Shown here piece after piece: positions 24,098 to 33,484 of a DNA stretch of 64,000 bases. Each line of letters starts with the position of its first letter. Within the stretch, counting starts at the first letter, position 1. Origin of the DNA: Bacillota bacterium (GTDB lineage: Bacteria > Bacillota > Clostridia > Acetivibrionales > JAEZXR01); NCBI GenBank assembly GCA_023419605.1, contig JAEZXR010000086.1, positions 150,283-214,282 of the forward strand, written 5' to 3'. The notes under the pieces are model-generated. The model was not told the origin of the DNA. It worked only from the letters and a program-made list of their open reading frames with translations, and ran no database searches. The position numbers were made by a program, and so were the translations under genes.

Positions 24098-25849
24098 ATG
24101 AGAAAAACAAAGATAATTTGTACTCTTGGACCAGCAGTGGACGATGAAGAAGTTTTGAAGAGCCTTATTCTAAAAGGTATGAATGTGGCAAGAATGAACT
24201 TTTCCCACGGTTCTCATGAGGAACATAAGCAGAGAGCGGACCGTTTGAAGAAGGTAAGAGAAGAACTTGGAGTACCTGTAGCCCTGCTTTTGGATACAAA
24301 GGGGCCCGAAATCAGAACCGGAAAATTTGCAGCGAAAGAAGTCGTTGTGAAGGAAGGAGATCCCTTTGTTCTGGTGAATGAAGAGATCCTCGGTGATAAT
24401 ACAAAGTGCAGCGTATCCTATAAGAACCTGTATCAGGATGTTCAAAAGGGAACAAAAATCCTTATGAACGATGGTCTTATTGAATTGGAAGTAAACGAAA
24501 TCAAGGGCAAGGACATCTACTGTACTGCACTGAACGGTGGAACGCTCAGCAACAACAAGAACATGAACGTACCGGGAACGGTTGTCAATTTGCCGGCTCT
24601 TACGGAAAGAGATATCGCGGATATAAAATTCGGCGTTGAAAACGACTTCGATTATATAGCTGCTTCCTTTGTAAGAAAGGCTTCCGATGTTGTTGAAATA
24701 AAGAAAGTCCTGGAAAATTATGGTGGAGGCGATATTAAGGTTATCGCCAAAATCGAAAACCGCCAGGGAATACAGAACTTCGATGAAATCGTAAAGGTAG
24801 CCGATGGCATCATGGTAGCTAGAGGGGACCTGGGGGTTGAAATTCCCGTTGAGGAAGTACCTGTTGTTCAAAAGATGCTGATAGAAAAATGCTACAGGGA
24901 CGGAAAACCTGTTATAACTGCTACACAGATGCTGGATTCCATGATCAGGAACCCAAGACCCACCAGAGCGGAAGCAAGTGACGTTGCCAATGCCATCTAC
25001 GACGGTACCAGCGTAATCATGCTTTCCGGGGAAACTGCTGCCGGAAAGTACCCGTTGGAAAGTGTAGAAACCATGGCCAGAATCGCTGAAAAAGCTGAAA
25101 GCTCCGTAAACTACTGGAAGAGGCTTGGAAGCATACAGTACAATTTGATGGCCAGTGTGACCAACGCTATCAGCCATGCTACCTGTACAACAGCCATGGA
25201 CCTGAATGCAGCGGCTATCATTACTGTAACCCAGAGTGGGCACACTGCAAGGATGATCTCCAGATTCAGGCCTGCTTGCCCCATTATTGCAACGACTACA
25301 TCACCTAAAGTGCAGAGACAGCTTTCCTTGGCATGGGGTGTAATACCTTTCCTCGTAGATGAAGCTTCCAGCACCGATGAAATGTTTGATATGGGTGTGG
25401 AAAAGGCACTGGAATCCGGCCATGTTCGCAACGGAGACCTGGTGGTTATTACAGCGGGTGTACCCATCGGAATCAGTGGTACTACCAATATATTAAAGGT
25501 TCATATGGTTGGAGATGTGCTGGTACAGGGAATTGGTATCGGTCATGGAGAAGTAACCGGAGAAATCTTTATGGCAAGATCCTCCGAGGAAGTTAAGAAA
25601 GGTTTCACACCGGGCAAAATCCTTGTTGTGCCTTTCACAAATAATGAAATGCTTTCAGCGATGAAGGGTGCCATTGCCATTATCGTTGAAGAGGGCGGAT
25701 TATCAACTCACGCGGCTACTGTGGGATTGGCACTGGAAATTCCCGTTGTTGTTGGGGCATCCAATGCTACGCAAATTCTCAAGAGCGGCGCGGTTGTGTC
25801 CATTGACGCTGACAGAGGTATTGTCTATTACGGTGGTAAGAAAATGTAA
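24098..25849 (+). CDS. pyk: Pyruvate kinase with C-terminal PEP-utilising domain
   Basis: Converts PEP and ADP to pyruvate and ATP, the last step of glycolysis. At 583 residues it is the long form. The catalytic and lid region has 'RKTKIICTLGPAVDDEEVLK', 'MNFSHGSHEEH', 'LLDTKGPEIRTGKF', 'VIAKIENRQGI' and 'GIMVARGDLGVEIP', with 'GKPVITATQMLDSMI' as the K+/substrate block. After the allosteric domain (~355-470) comes a ~100-residue extra domain resembling the mobile His domain of PEP synthase/EI ('GGLSTHAATVGLALEIPVVV'), as in bacilli and many clostridia. The start ATG 24098 follows GGAGGGT. Monocistronic between the leader hairpin and the terminator at 25863. Confidence 0.97.
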   Translation: MRKTKIICTLGPAVDDEEVLKSLILKGMNVARMNFSHGSHEEHKQRADRLKKVREELGVPVALLLDTKGPEIRTGKFAAKEVVVKEGDPFVLVNEEILGDNTKCSVSYKNLYQDVQKGTKILMNDGLIELEVNEIKGKDIYCTALNGGTLSNNKNMNVPGTVVNLPALTERDIADIKFGVENDFDYIAASFVRKASDVVEIKKVLENYGGGDIKVIAKIENRQGIQNFDEIVKVADGIMVARGDLGVEIPVEEVPVVQKMLIEKCYRDGKPVITATQMLDSMIRNPRPTRAEASDVANAIYDGTSVIMLSGETAAGKYPLESVETMARIAEKAESSVNYWKRLGSIQYNLMASVTNAISHATCTTAMDLNAAAIITVTQSGHTARMISRFRPACPIIATTTSPKVQRQLSLAWGVIPFLVDEASSTDEMFDMGVEKALESGHVRNGDLVVITAGVPIGISGTTNILKVHMVGDVLVQGIGIGHGEVTGEIFMARSSEEVKKGFTPGKILVVPFTNNEMLSAMKGAIAIIVEEGGLSTHAATVGLALEIPVVVGASNATQILKSGAVVSIDADRGIVYYGGKKM

Positions 25850-25862
25850 TTTGATATAAAAG

Positions 25863-25909
25863 AAGGGCGGTTTGGTTTCATAAAGCATATGATACCAGGT
25901 CGCCCTTTT
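25863..25909 (+). terminator. Terminator of pyk
   Basis: AAGGGCG (25863-25869) pairs with CGCCCTT; the inner stem extends through TTGGT/ACCA and TCAT/ATGA, and TTTTG follows. Confidence 0.75.
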
Positions 25910-25935
25910 GTATGTGACGGGGAGAAGGTGCCGAC

Positions 25936-26997
25936 ATGCCGAACTACAGTAAAATGCGTTTGAGCAAACAGGATAACAGGAGTCCTGAAATACAGAATGT
26001 AGAAAACACCGCTGAAAACTGTATAATCCATTGTATTCAATATGATGGAGACTCCATAAGGGAGAAAAAGTCTGCCAGTGTGGAGGAATGTGCTCTATAT
26101 AGGAATAATCCGGGAGTATTGTGGGTCAATGTGGACGGAGTAAACCAGGAGGAGGTTTTGAAGAGCCTGGGCCAATGTTTTGGGCTGCATCCCCTGGTAT
26201 TGGAGGATATTTCCGATACACGGCAAAGGCCGAAAATCGAGGATCATGAGAATTACCTGTATGTGATATTGAAAATGATGAGCTATGATCCGCCGGCAAA
26301 TAAAATCATCATAGAGCAGACCAGTATGGTTATCGGGGAGAATTTTGTCCTCTCCTTTGGGGAACGGGAAGGTGATGTGTTTGATATAGTGCGGGAGCGG
26401 CTGCGTCAGGGTACCGGACGGATTCGAAAAATGGGAGCGGATTATCTGGCGTATAACCTTCTGGATGCCATTGTTGATAACTATTTTATTGTCCTGGAGG
26501 CGCTGGGGGATGAGATTGAAGCAGTGGAAGAGGAACTGCTGCGGAAACCTCATACAAGAGTCCTGGGTCAAATTCATATTTTAAAAAGAGAAATGATGTT
26601 TATGCATAAGGCCATCTGGCCGCTGCGGGAGGTTATAGGAGTTCTGTCCAGAGGAGAATCCGCCCTGGTGAAGCAGGAAACCCTGGCCTACCTTCGAAAT
26701 GTCTACGACAATACCGTACAGGCCATGGATGCTACTGAAATATACCGGGACATGCTGTCCGGCATGCTGGATGTCTATCTTTCCAGCACCAGCAACCGGA
26801 TGAATGAGATCATGAAGGTGCTTACCATTATCTCCACGATTTTTATTCCTCTCACTTTTATTGCCGGGGTGTACGGCATGAACTTCAGGGTGATGCCGGA
26901 ACTGGAGTGGAAGTGGGGATACCCGGGATCGCTGCTGTTGATGGGGGTGGTGGCGGTGATTATGGTACTGTATTTTAAAAGGAAAAAATGGCTATAA
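25936..26997 (+). CDS. corA: CorA-family magnesium/cobalt transporter
   Basis: A 353-residue pentameric channel-type transporter for Mg2+ (also Co2+/Ni2+). The N-terminal two thirds form the cytoplasmic funnel with 'FGLHPLVLEDISDTRQRPKI' followed by 'EDHENYLYVIL', the usual CorA block. Two membrane helices close the protein. Between them the signature 'YGMNF' gives the periplasmic loop, and the C-terminus is basic ('FKRKKWL'). ATG 25936 is eight bases after GGAGAAGG. It begins 27 bases past the pyk terminator and ends in its own. It could supply cobalt to the cobalamin pathway encoded later in the window, but no link is visible in the sequence. Confidence 0.95.
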   Translation: MPNYSKMRLSKQDNRSPEIQNVENTAENCIIHCIQYDGDSIREKKSASVEECALYRNNPGVLWVNVDGVNQEEVLKSLGQCFGLHPLVLEDISDTRQRPKIEDHENYLYVILKMMSYDPPANKIIIEQTSMVIGENFVLSFGEREGDVFDIVRERLRQGTGRIRKMGADYLAYNLLDAIVDNYFIVLEALGDEIEAVEEELLRKPHTRVLGQIHILKREMMFMHKAIWPLREVIGVLSRGESALVKQETLAYLRNVYDNTVQAMDATEIYRDMLSGMLDVYLSSTSNRMNEIMKVLTIISTIFIPLTFIAGVYGMNFRVMPELEWKWGYPGSLLLMGVVAVIMVLYFKRKKWL

Positions 26998-27003
26998 AAC
27001 AGA

Positions 27004-27041
27004 GCAAGGCCCACAGTGAAATTTCTGTGGGCCTTGCCTTT
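27004..27041. terminator. Bidirectional terminator between corA and the convergent hypothetical gene
   Basis: A 13-bp stem GCAAGGCCCACAG (27004-27016 with 27025-27037) has TTTT on the plus side. The minus-strand gene ends 20 bases away. Confidence 0.85.
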
Positions 27042-27056
27042 TATGTATGGACTACA

Positions 27057-27455
27057 CTATTCCTCCTTCAGTATTTCATAAATCCTCAGTACTTTGTCTA
27101 TCATATGTTCATTTTTCCCTTTTACAGCAGGCTTCACAATCCGCATGGCATCAATGATATCATCACTTTTCATGCTTCGGCTGCTTGAATCCCGCAGGTG
27201 CTGCTTCAGGTTTTTGAAAGTATCTGCGTATAGACTGCTTTGGTCCAGGGAGCTTGCCAGGTTACTCCTGTATTTATCCGGAGAGAATTCAGCCAGAACC
27301 TGAAGCATTTCTTTTAGAACGTCAGGTTCTGCTTTTCTAACGGAGGTTCTGGTATCCGACGTTTGAAGCGAGGAATTCCGAATTGTGTTTATTTTATGTG
27401 CAGCCCTGAAGCCATTGGCTATATTTTCGAGTGACTTGTTTCTATCTTTTCTCAT
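27057..27455 (-). CDS. Conserved-looking hypothetical protein, helical, cytoplasmic
   Basis: A 132-residue charged protein without signal peptide or membrane spans. The N-terminal ~45 residues are rich in Ser/Thr/Asn/Arg and probably disordered ('NSSLQTSDTRTSVRKAEPDV'). The rest predicts helices ('LKEMLQVLAEFSPDKYRSNL', 'IIDAMRIVKPAVKGKNEHMI'). I do not recognise a family; small clostridial proteins of this look are sometimes sporulation-linked, but nothing here shows it. ATG 27455 follows GAGAGGGG. It converges on corA across a shared terminator. Confidence 0.65.
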   Translation of the reverse strand: MRKDRNKSLENIANGFRAAHKINTIRNSSLQTSDTRTSVRKAEPDVLKEMLQVLAEFSPDKYRSNLASSLDQSSLYADTFKNLKQHLRDSSSRSMKSDDIIDAMRIVKPAVKGKNEHMIDKVLRIYEILKEE

Positions 27456-27817
27456 TACAACCCCTCTCTTTCAGATTGCCACTTTTCTAATATAAGTAAA
27501 AATTTATCTTCCCCATTAGTATATTATGTTAAACTATAATTTCATGTTACTGTAAATTTTCATAAATCATTTTATTGAGGTATGACATATAAAATTCCAT
27601 AGAGGGTGGTATACACTTCTAAGAATTATAGCTTTACAAGAAGGCGGGCCATTGGCATAAGGCAGTAACTCCAAGGGCTGGAAGATATAGTATCTCGGGT
27701 TTGTCGTCCATCCAATTATCGTAAAAAAAGCCGATAAGATAGGAAAAAAGTTAAGACCTCTATTGAAGTTTATAAGTATAATTGAATTATATAATAAGGA
27801 AAAAGGAAAAATCCTAA
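27456..27817. other. AT-rich intergenic region
   Basis: No gene seen. A TATAAT near 27534 and others at 27777 and 27790 are possible -10 elements, none with a well-spaced -35. A GC-richer patch at 27642-27692 contains a weak TTGG/CCAA pairing; I could not match it to any riboswitch class. Confidence 0.35.
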
Positions 27818-28105
27818 AAAATCTTTAAGCGGCCACGAACATTCCAGCATACAAATAACCTGTATCCAGGGACAGGCTTCACTCGTGGGCATGCTTTTCT
27901 TCCTGCCGACATCAGAACCATCAGGGCTGATTCCTATGTTATTCTTGCTTATGAAAGAGAAAAAGAGAATATCAAATTTGTTAATGATGCTATGCCGTAT
28001 TCCGGCATGTGTGCTGGGAAGGAGGTGTTTATCAAGGTTTTACAGCATTTCGGCTTGATTGCCTTATTGGCCAAGTTTGTCAGTATCCAATTCTTATGGA
28101 AGTAA
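27818..28105 (+). pseudogene. Gene remnant without a start codon, upstream of the lyase gene
   Basis: An open stretch of 95 codons that begins right after an in-frame TAA and contains no ATG, GTG or TTG before codon ~56, yet reads like protein: 'GHAFLPADIRTIRADSYVIL', 'AYEREKENIKFVNDAMPYSG', 'KEVFIKVLQHFGLIALLAKF', ending VSIQFLWK. It stops 15 bases before the next gene, as in an operon. I take it as the 3' end of a broken gene of unrecognised family. Its first third also holds a CCACGA/TCGTGG pairing (27832-27888) that encloses a CCTGT/ACAGG hairpin. Confidence 0.45.
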
Positions 28106-28120
28106 TTAAGGAGGTAGCAA

Positions 28121-30956
28121 ATGTTAAAAAGTGAGAAAAAAAGTTTTTTACGCGTTCTAACATCCTGTTTTGTGATGGTGCTTATCGTGGTGATCCAGGT
28201 AACTACGGTATTTGCCGGACACACGGTGCTCATCCAGTCCGATGGCCCCAACAACAATATTGACGCCTATACCCTACTGAAGAATTACCTGGGAACGGGG
28301 CTGGATGCGCCGGGATATGACCAGGACCTGCATGTATATGAAACATATGCTGACGGAATCAATGCTTTTGCCATGGTCAATCATGCTGTCGGGGACTATG
28401 ACGGTACCAACTATGACAGGCAAAGAAACGAAATAAAGATCAATAGCTCTTCTGCGGATAATCTTGAGGCGAAAGAAGGACAAACCTTCACCTACAAATG
28501 GAAGTTCCGCGTTGGGGAAGACTTCCCTAAGCCCACAGGCTTTTGCCACATTTTCCAGCTCAAGGCCACAGAGGGTGGAGAAGCAGGCTCGCCATTGCTG
28601 ACCTTTACCATCAGCAATGGTGAGGATGAACTTCTTTTCCGCCACGCCAGAATAGGAGCGGACATGAGTACGGTACGAGTATTAGACTCTATTCCCATGT
28701 CCAATATAAGAGGTAACTGGGTGGAGGCTGAGGTTACGGTACTCAATAAAGACGCCGGGCATGTTACCATGACACTCAAAGATGTAAAAACCGGTGCACT
28801 GCTCATGAGCTGTGACGAGGACGCCGATATGTGGAGAAGGCCGGAAGCCAAAGATGCCGATGGGAAATGGTACGAAACGGACTTTCCTGCCGTCTCCGGA
28901 CAGATTAACCGTCCCAAGTGGGGAATTTACCAGGCACTGCCTTCAAACCGTGTACTGGCTAATGATGCAATTGTACTTTTTGCAGATTTCCAGATTACCA
29001 ACCAGAGTGTAGACCAGGGTCCGGTAAATACACCGACAGCTCCCACGGCACCTACACCAGCCCCAACCATTGCTCCTCCGGCCCAGAGACCGGCAGGCGA
29101 TGCTATGGTCTTGCAGGGAGACAACCTTGCATTAGGAAAGAGGACGGGCCAGAGCGGATACTATAAGTGGAATTCCGGAGGCTATGGAGCAGTCAATGTT
29201 GCCGACGGTAAGTCCAACACGGTTTGGAATGCTTACCAGAATACCCGCAGCGGCTGGCTCATGGTGGATTTAGGGAAGGACACCGATGTAAATACCTTTA
29301 AGATGTACCTGGACAATGTGTTAACCTTTACAGAGATGAGTATCTACACTGTAAAAGACGGAGAGGAATACCAGCCCCTTCCTTTGGCAGAACGGTATAA
29401 GTCCATTCCCATATCCGCAAGCACAGCGAATAAGCAGGTCACAATAACGGACAGTGCTGCAGCTACATATAAAGCCATCGCCGGCACCTATACCTTGTTT
29501 GATGCTGCCACCGGGGATATCAATGCAGAGGTTAAAAAGCTGAACGGGGACAAGGCATCCTATAAGGATATTGCCAAGGGCGATGCCAATGCAACTTCCC
29601 CTGTAGGAAGCACCTGGCAGTTGGCCGGTCAGTTAACAGGGAGTGATATAAACAATACGACAGGCGGATTGAATGAAATCGCATTGGACCAGAGTGTAAA
29701 CGGGAGATACGTCATCCTTTACATGAAATGGAGCAACGGTGATGCAAAGCTGCGTGAATTTGAGATATACAACCGTCAAACGGTTGCTCCTGTGATCGGT
29801 GACATAGCAAAAGGGATTACTCCCACAGTCACAACTTCTACCTATGCTATTGATTTAGGCAAGCCCGCTGTATTTGATACTATAAAGATCGCAGAAACAG
29901 CAGGGAGTATATCGAACTACAATGTGGAGTATTCCAATGATGGAGCAACCTGGACACAAGCGGTTGCGAGGACAAAACCAGCAACGGATACTTCAACAAC
30001 GATCTATTTGGGAGAAGTAGTCTATGGAAGGTATGTGCGGGTAAATGCCCCCAGTGTTGCTTCCATATCTAAACTGCAAGTATACGGAGTTCCGGCAACG
30101 GATTACGGAGTGGTAAATGCCTCTGCGCAAGGGGATGGCAACGGAATTACAATAGCCCTTACGAATACAAGCGCCTTTGACAAGCTGGAGTTTTCCGGTA
30201 TGTCCACTGCTAACTATGAAGTGAGCGTTTCTACGGATAATGCTGCCTGGACCTCCATCCAGAATGGCTGTAAGACACCGCAAGGATTCTATATGCAAAC
30301 ACCTGCAAAGGCAAAGTATATTAAAGTCAGCGGAACCGCACAAACCAGTGTTGCTGCCAGTGTATACGGATACGGCAGCAAGGCGGTTACCGTAGATGTC
30401 AATGACCAATGTTCCGCTTTTCGCTGCAGGCGCGGTGCTGACAGCTTTCAATGAAACAGTGGCAAGCGTAGAACTGACCTGGGACCCGGCGTTTGTTTCA
30501 CCTTTAGTCACTGCTTACAGGATCTATAATGGAGATCAATGTATAGATACTGTAACCAGTGAACGTGTATATGACAGCACGACTGGTTTCTACAGCTATA
30601 AAGTTTCAGGGCTGCTTCCTGGCACAAGCTACATTTTCAGGATTCAGGCAGGGGATATGGCGGGAAATTGGACGACAAACGGACCTTCCGTAACCGCGAA
30701 AACATTAGCGGATACTACTCCGCCTGTTATAGAAGGGGCAGCAACGACGCTGCCGAATGCCAAAGGCTGGTATAACAGTGATGTAATCGTACGCTTCACG
30801 GCAGCAGACGATGGGTCGGGTATAGCGTCAGTTACACCGGATACGACAATTTCTACCGAGGGTGTATCCCAGTCGGTGGAAGGAACTGCAATGGATAAAT
30901 CAGGGAATACTGCAAGTGTAACGGTCCTGGGGCTTTACGAGGCACGAGTCAGCTAA
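28121..30956 (+). pseudogene. Secreted polysaccharide-lyase-like protein with F5/8C, FN3 and Ig-like domains, frameshifted
   Basis: Bases 28121-30454 read 777 residues and then run off frame into a stop. Bases 30396-30956 continue the same protein in the next frame; the break is at about 30404-30410, consistent with one extra C in GACC. Reconstructed, it is ~945 residues. The order is a signal peptide (1-32), a concanavalin-like lyase domain (~35-290, with 'DRQRNEIKI', the R-Q-x-E type signature of alginate/PL7-PL20-like enzymes), a Pro/Thr linker (~300-325), three discoidin-like F5/8C units ('NLALGKRTGQSGYYKW', 'AIDLGKPAVFDTIKIAET', 'ALTNTSAFDKLEFSG'), one FN3 ('TASVELTWDP'-like, 'LLPGTSYIFRIQAGD') and a C-terminal Ig-like domain. 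GGAGG lies five bases before ATG. It would act on a matrix or plant polysaccharide if intact. A sequencing error is the alternative to a real mutation. Confidence 0.8.
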
Positions 30957-30991
30957 GTTCCATCCGAATTTGCATAAGAGGGGGGAATAAG

Positions 30992-31321
30992 GTGCTGCCG
31001 ATTATTTTATTGGTAATTTCAAATATTTTTATGACTTTCGCGTGGTATGGTCATTTACGGTATAAGGATACGCAGCTGCCCATTGTTATTATCATAAGCT
31101 GGCTTATTGCTTTTGTTGAGTACTGTTTTCAGGTACCCGCGAACCGATTGGGAAGTTCCTACTTCACTGCAACACAGTTAAAAATTATTCAGGAGGTCAT
31201 AAGCCTTTCCGTTTTTGCAGTCTTTTCCGTCCTGTACCTGAAAGAGTCCTTTCGGTGGAACTATGCAGTTTCGTTCCTCTTGATACTGGGAGCCGTCTTT
31301 TTTGCATTTAAAAAGTTTTAG
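30992..31321 (+). CDS. DUF486 / DMT-family small membrane protein
   Basis: A 109-residue protein with four membrane helices. 'NIFMTFAWYGHLRY' and 'SWLIAFVEYCFQVPANRLGS' are the recognisable blocks of DUF486, a half-size relative of drug/metabolite transporters that presumably dimerises; the substrate is unknown. GTG 30992 follows GAGGGGGG. It stands 35 bases after the frameshifted surface protein and may share its transcript. Confidence 0.88.
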   Translation: MLPIILLVISNIFMTFAWYGHLRYKDTQLPIVIIISWLIAFVEYCFQVPANRLGSSYFTATQLKIIQEVISLSVFAVFSVLYLKESFRWNYAVSFLLILGAVFFAFKKF

Positions 31322-31521
31322 GAGCTTTGGTTCATAGGTTGTTAACAGAAAGGAGACTTTTCTAAAGTTTTGTAGTATAATAAAACATAGAAATCGAATG
31401 TAAGGTGAATTTTATTGAAGCACCCTTAATGGAAGTCAAATTATACAAATAATAAAGGAAGAATAATGATTTCCCGCGTGTTAAAATAATAAAATACATT
31501 GCGATATTTCGGAGGGGAAAA

Positions 31522-32196
31522 ATGTCTGATAAGAATAGACAGATAATGGTTCGAATCTGCTGCATGATTATAATACCGTTGATATCAATTATTCATGTAG
31601 CCTTGAACACCTACAGGGAGAATATGCACAACATAAGCACCAGCCTGGATGATCGGATACCTTTTGTGCCGGCTTTTTCAATCCCGTATTTGTATTGGTT
31701 TGTGTATGTGTTTGCTGGGCTCCTTTACTTTGCCATCACGGACGGTAAATATTACTTCCGGCTTCTTGGCAGTATTGTAGTGGGGATGTGTTTAAGCTTC
31801 GTGTTTTTTTACTTTTACCCCACAACGGTGATCAGGCCGGAGATACTGGGAAATGGGCTGATGGAAAGGTCTGTAGCCTACATCTACTCCATGGATAATC
31901 CCTATAACTGTTTCCCCAGTATTCATGTATTGAATGCCATGCTGGTAACGATGTTCCTTTGCAGCTACCACAAGAGCCTGCGGGTTTGGGGAGTTTCTAT
32001 TTTTAGCTGTGCAGCTATTATTCTTTCTACCTTGTTTGTAAAACAGCACTATGTATTGGATGCGGTAGGGGGCATTATTCTATCCACAGGCGTTTATCTC
32101 TTCTTTATGAATGAGAACTTTTGGAACTCGATTCCCATGCAAAGGGTTATGGCATTTTTTACACACCCAAGACCGGGAAACGATCCGAATATTTAG
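31522..32196 (+). CDS. PAP2-superfamily membrane phosphatase
   Basis: A 224-residue protein with six membrane helices that removes phosphate from a lipid such as phosphatidate or undecaprenyl diphosphate, or transfers phospho-groups (inositolphosphotransferase-like subgroup). The three PAP2 motifs are visible: 'TTVIRPEI' (C1), 'NCFPSIHVLNAML' (C2, PSxH) and 'VKQHYVLDAVGG' (C3, H-x3-D). GGAGGGG lies five bases before ATG 31522. It is transcribed alone and ends at the terminator at 32217. Confidence 0.9.
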   Translation: MSDKNRQIMVRICCMIIIPLISIIHVALNTYRENMHNISTSLDDRIPFVPAFSIPYLYWFVYVFAGLLYFAITDGKYYFRLLGSIVVGMCLSFVFFYFYPTTVIRPEILGNGLMERSVAYIYSMDNPYNCFPSIHVLNAMLVTMFLCSYHKSLRVWGVSIFSCAAIILSTLFVKQHYVLDAVGGIILSTGVYLFFMNENFWNSIPMQRVMAFFTHPRPGNDPNI

Positions 32197-32216
32197 CAGA
32201 GGGTTTTGCAGGAGGG

Positions 32217-32255
32217 GCACACGGCCAAAGGAAAGGGCGGTGTGCTTTTCGTTTT
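32217..32255 (+). terminator. Terminator of the PAP2 gene
   Basis: GCACAC (32217-32222) pairs with GTGTGC (32240-32245), followed by TTTTCGTTTTT. Confidence 0.65.
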
Positions 32256-32296
32256 TAAACTGGAAAATCCAGTGTACTTGTTATATAATGATTTAC

Positions 32297-32396
32297 AGAT
32301 ATCCAACTTTAAACCTTACAATTTCCAGTGGCAAAAATGACCGGGTTTTGGGGCAGTTTTGCCACTGGATAAATTCAAGTATAAAGTTGGATATCT
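32297..32396. repeat. 100-base nested palindrome upstream of proB
   Basis: Outer arms AGATATCCAACTTTA (32297-32311) and complement (32382-32396) are a perfect 15 bp. Inner arms TCCAGTGGCAAAA (32324-32336) and complement (32357-32369) are a perfect 13 bp. The two 12-base spacers between them partly pair too. It lies between a terminator and proB, with a TATAAT (32284-32289) just before it. It resembles a miniature inverted-repeat element or a structured leader. Confidence 0.75.
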
Positions 32397-32473
32397 ATGG
32401 AATTAGCGAAAGAATAACTTTCCCGGTACCTCTTGATCCATAGATGGCAGTGCCGGGGACAAAGGGGTTCAAT

Positions 32474-33301
32474 ATGGAGAATATGAGAGAGCGATTGACA
32501 GAAGCAAAAAGAATTGTAGTGAAGGTCGGTACATCCACCTTGACCTATGAAACAGGAAAGGTGAACTTTACACGAATTGACAGGCTGGTGCGGGTAATAT
32601 CCGACCTGGTAAACCAGGGCAGGGAAGTCGCCCTGGTGACTTCCGGAGCTATTGGTGTGGGAGTCGGTAAGCTCAATCTGCCCGAGAAGCCGAAAACGAT
32701 CGGCGAAAAACAGGCAGTGGCTGCTGTAGGTCAGTGTGAGCTGATGCACATATACAGTAAATTTTTTGCGGAGTATGGGCATGTTGTAGGGCAGATTCTC
32801 TTAACCCGGGATGTGGTAGAGGACGATCACCGGAGAGAAAATGTAACAAATACCTTTGAAAATTTGTTAAAAAGGGCCATCATACCCATCGTAAACGAAA
32901 ATGACTCTGTATCCATCGAGGAAATTAAAAATATTAATAACTTCGGAGATAATGATACCTTGTCTGCTGTAGTTTCAGAAGTCATACATGCGGATCTGCT
33001 GATTATCCTGTCCGACATTGATGGTTTATATGACTGCGATCCGAGAGAAAATGAGTCTTCAAAGCTGATATCCGTAATCCATGAGATCACGGCAGATATT
33101 GAGGCCTGTGCCGGAGGCGCAGGAAGCAGCAGAGGAACCGGCGGTATGGCAACAAAGATATCTGCTGCGAGAATATCAGCCGCAGCAGGCGTGGATATGG
33201 TCATATGCAATGGAAGCAATCCTGACATCATTATGGATATTGTAGAAGGAAAAGAAGTCGGATCGTTGTTTATAGCCAAAAAAGGGTATACTATTCTATA
33301 A
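32474..33301 (+). CDS. proB: Glutamate 5-kinase, short form lacking PUA domain
   Basis: Phosphorylates glutamate in the first step of proline synthesis. At 275 residues it has the amino-acid-kinase domain only: 'RIVVKVGTSTLTYETGK', 'VALVTSGAIGVGVGKL', 'PIVNENDSVSIEEI', 'FGDNDTLSAVVS', 'LLIILSDIDGLYDCDPRENE' and 'GTGGMATKISAARISAAAG'. The C-terminal PUA domain of the E. coli enzyme is absent, as in a known short class. ATG 32474 follows AAAGGGG; the longer frame from 32444 has no site. proA is not adjacent, which is unusual. Its leader contains the nested palindrome at 32297. Confidence 0.93.
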   Translation: MENMRERLTEAKRIVVKVGTSTLTYETGKVNFTRIDRLVRVISDLVNQGREVALVTSGAIGVGVGKLNLPEKPKTIGEKQAVAAVGQCELMHIYSKFFAEYGHVVGQILLTRDVVEDDHRRENVTNTFENLLKRAIIPIVNENDSVSIEEIKNINNFGDNDTLSAVVSEVIHADLLIILSDIDGLYDCDPRENESSKLISVIHEITADIEACAGGAGSSRGTGGMATKISAARISAAAGVDMVICNGSNPDIIMDIVEGKEVGSLFIAKKGYTIL

Positions 33302-33362
33302 GAAAATTTTAGGCAGATAAACTTTTTAGCGTTTGGGACGTACTATAGACAGAGACGCACTA

Positions 33363-33452
33363 ACTCACCCCGGATCCTCTCTTTCCAAAAGAGAGGGAAG
33401 AAGGCTTTGTTTCCCTACTTTTTGGAAAGAGAAGGAGGGAGGGGATGAGTTG
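33363..33452. repeat. Imperfect long inverted repeat between proB and the ABC genes
   Basis: ACTCACCCC...CTCTCTTTCCAAAA (33361-33391) and TTTTTGGAAAGAGAAGGAGG...GGGGATGAGT (33418-33451) form an about 30-bp stem with small bulges. The loop contains its own short pairing (AGAGAGGGAA with TTTCCCT). It could end proB transcription or be a miniature repeat. Confidence 0.6.
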
Positions 33453-33484
33453 GAAGCCTTCCACTATATAAAAGGAGCATGCAT

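Noticed and set aside
24170..25243. 357-codon minus-strand frame
   Set aside because: Antisense to pyruvate kinase; composition is that of a shadow.
27600..27720. Possible riboswitch before the lyase gene
   Set aside because: I compared the GC-richer patch with remembered c-di-GMP, preQ1, purine and cobalamin aptamer cores and found no match; only weak pairing is present.
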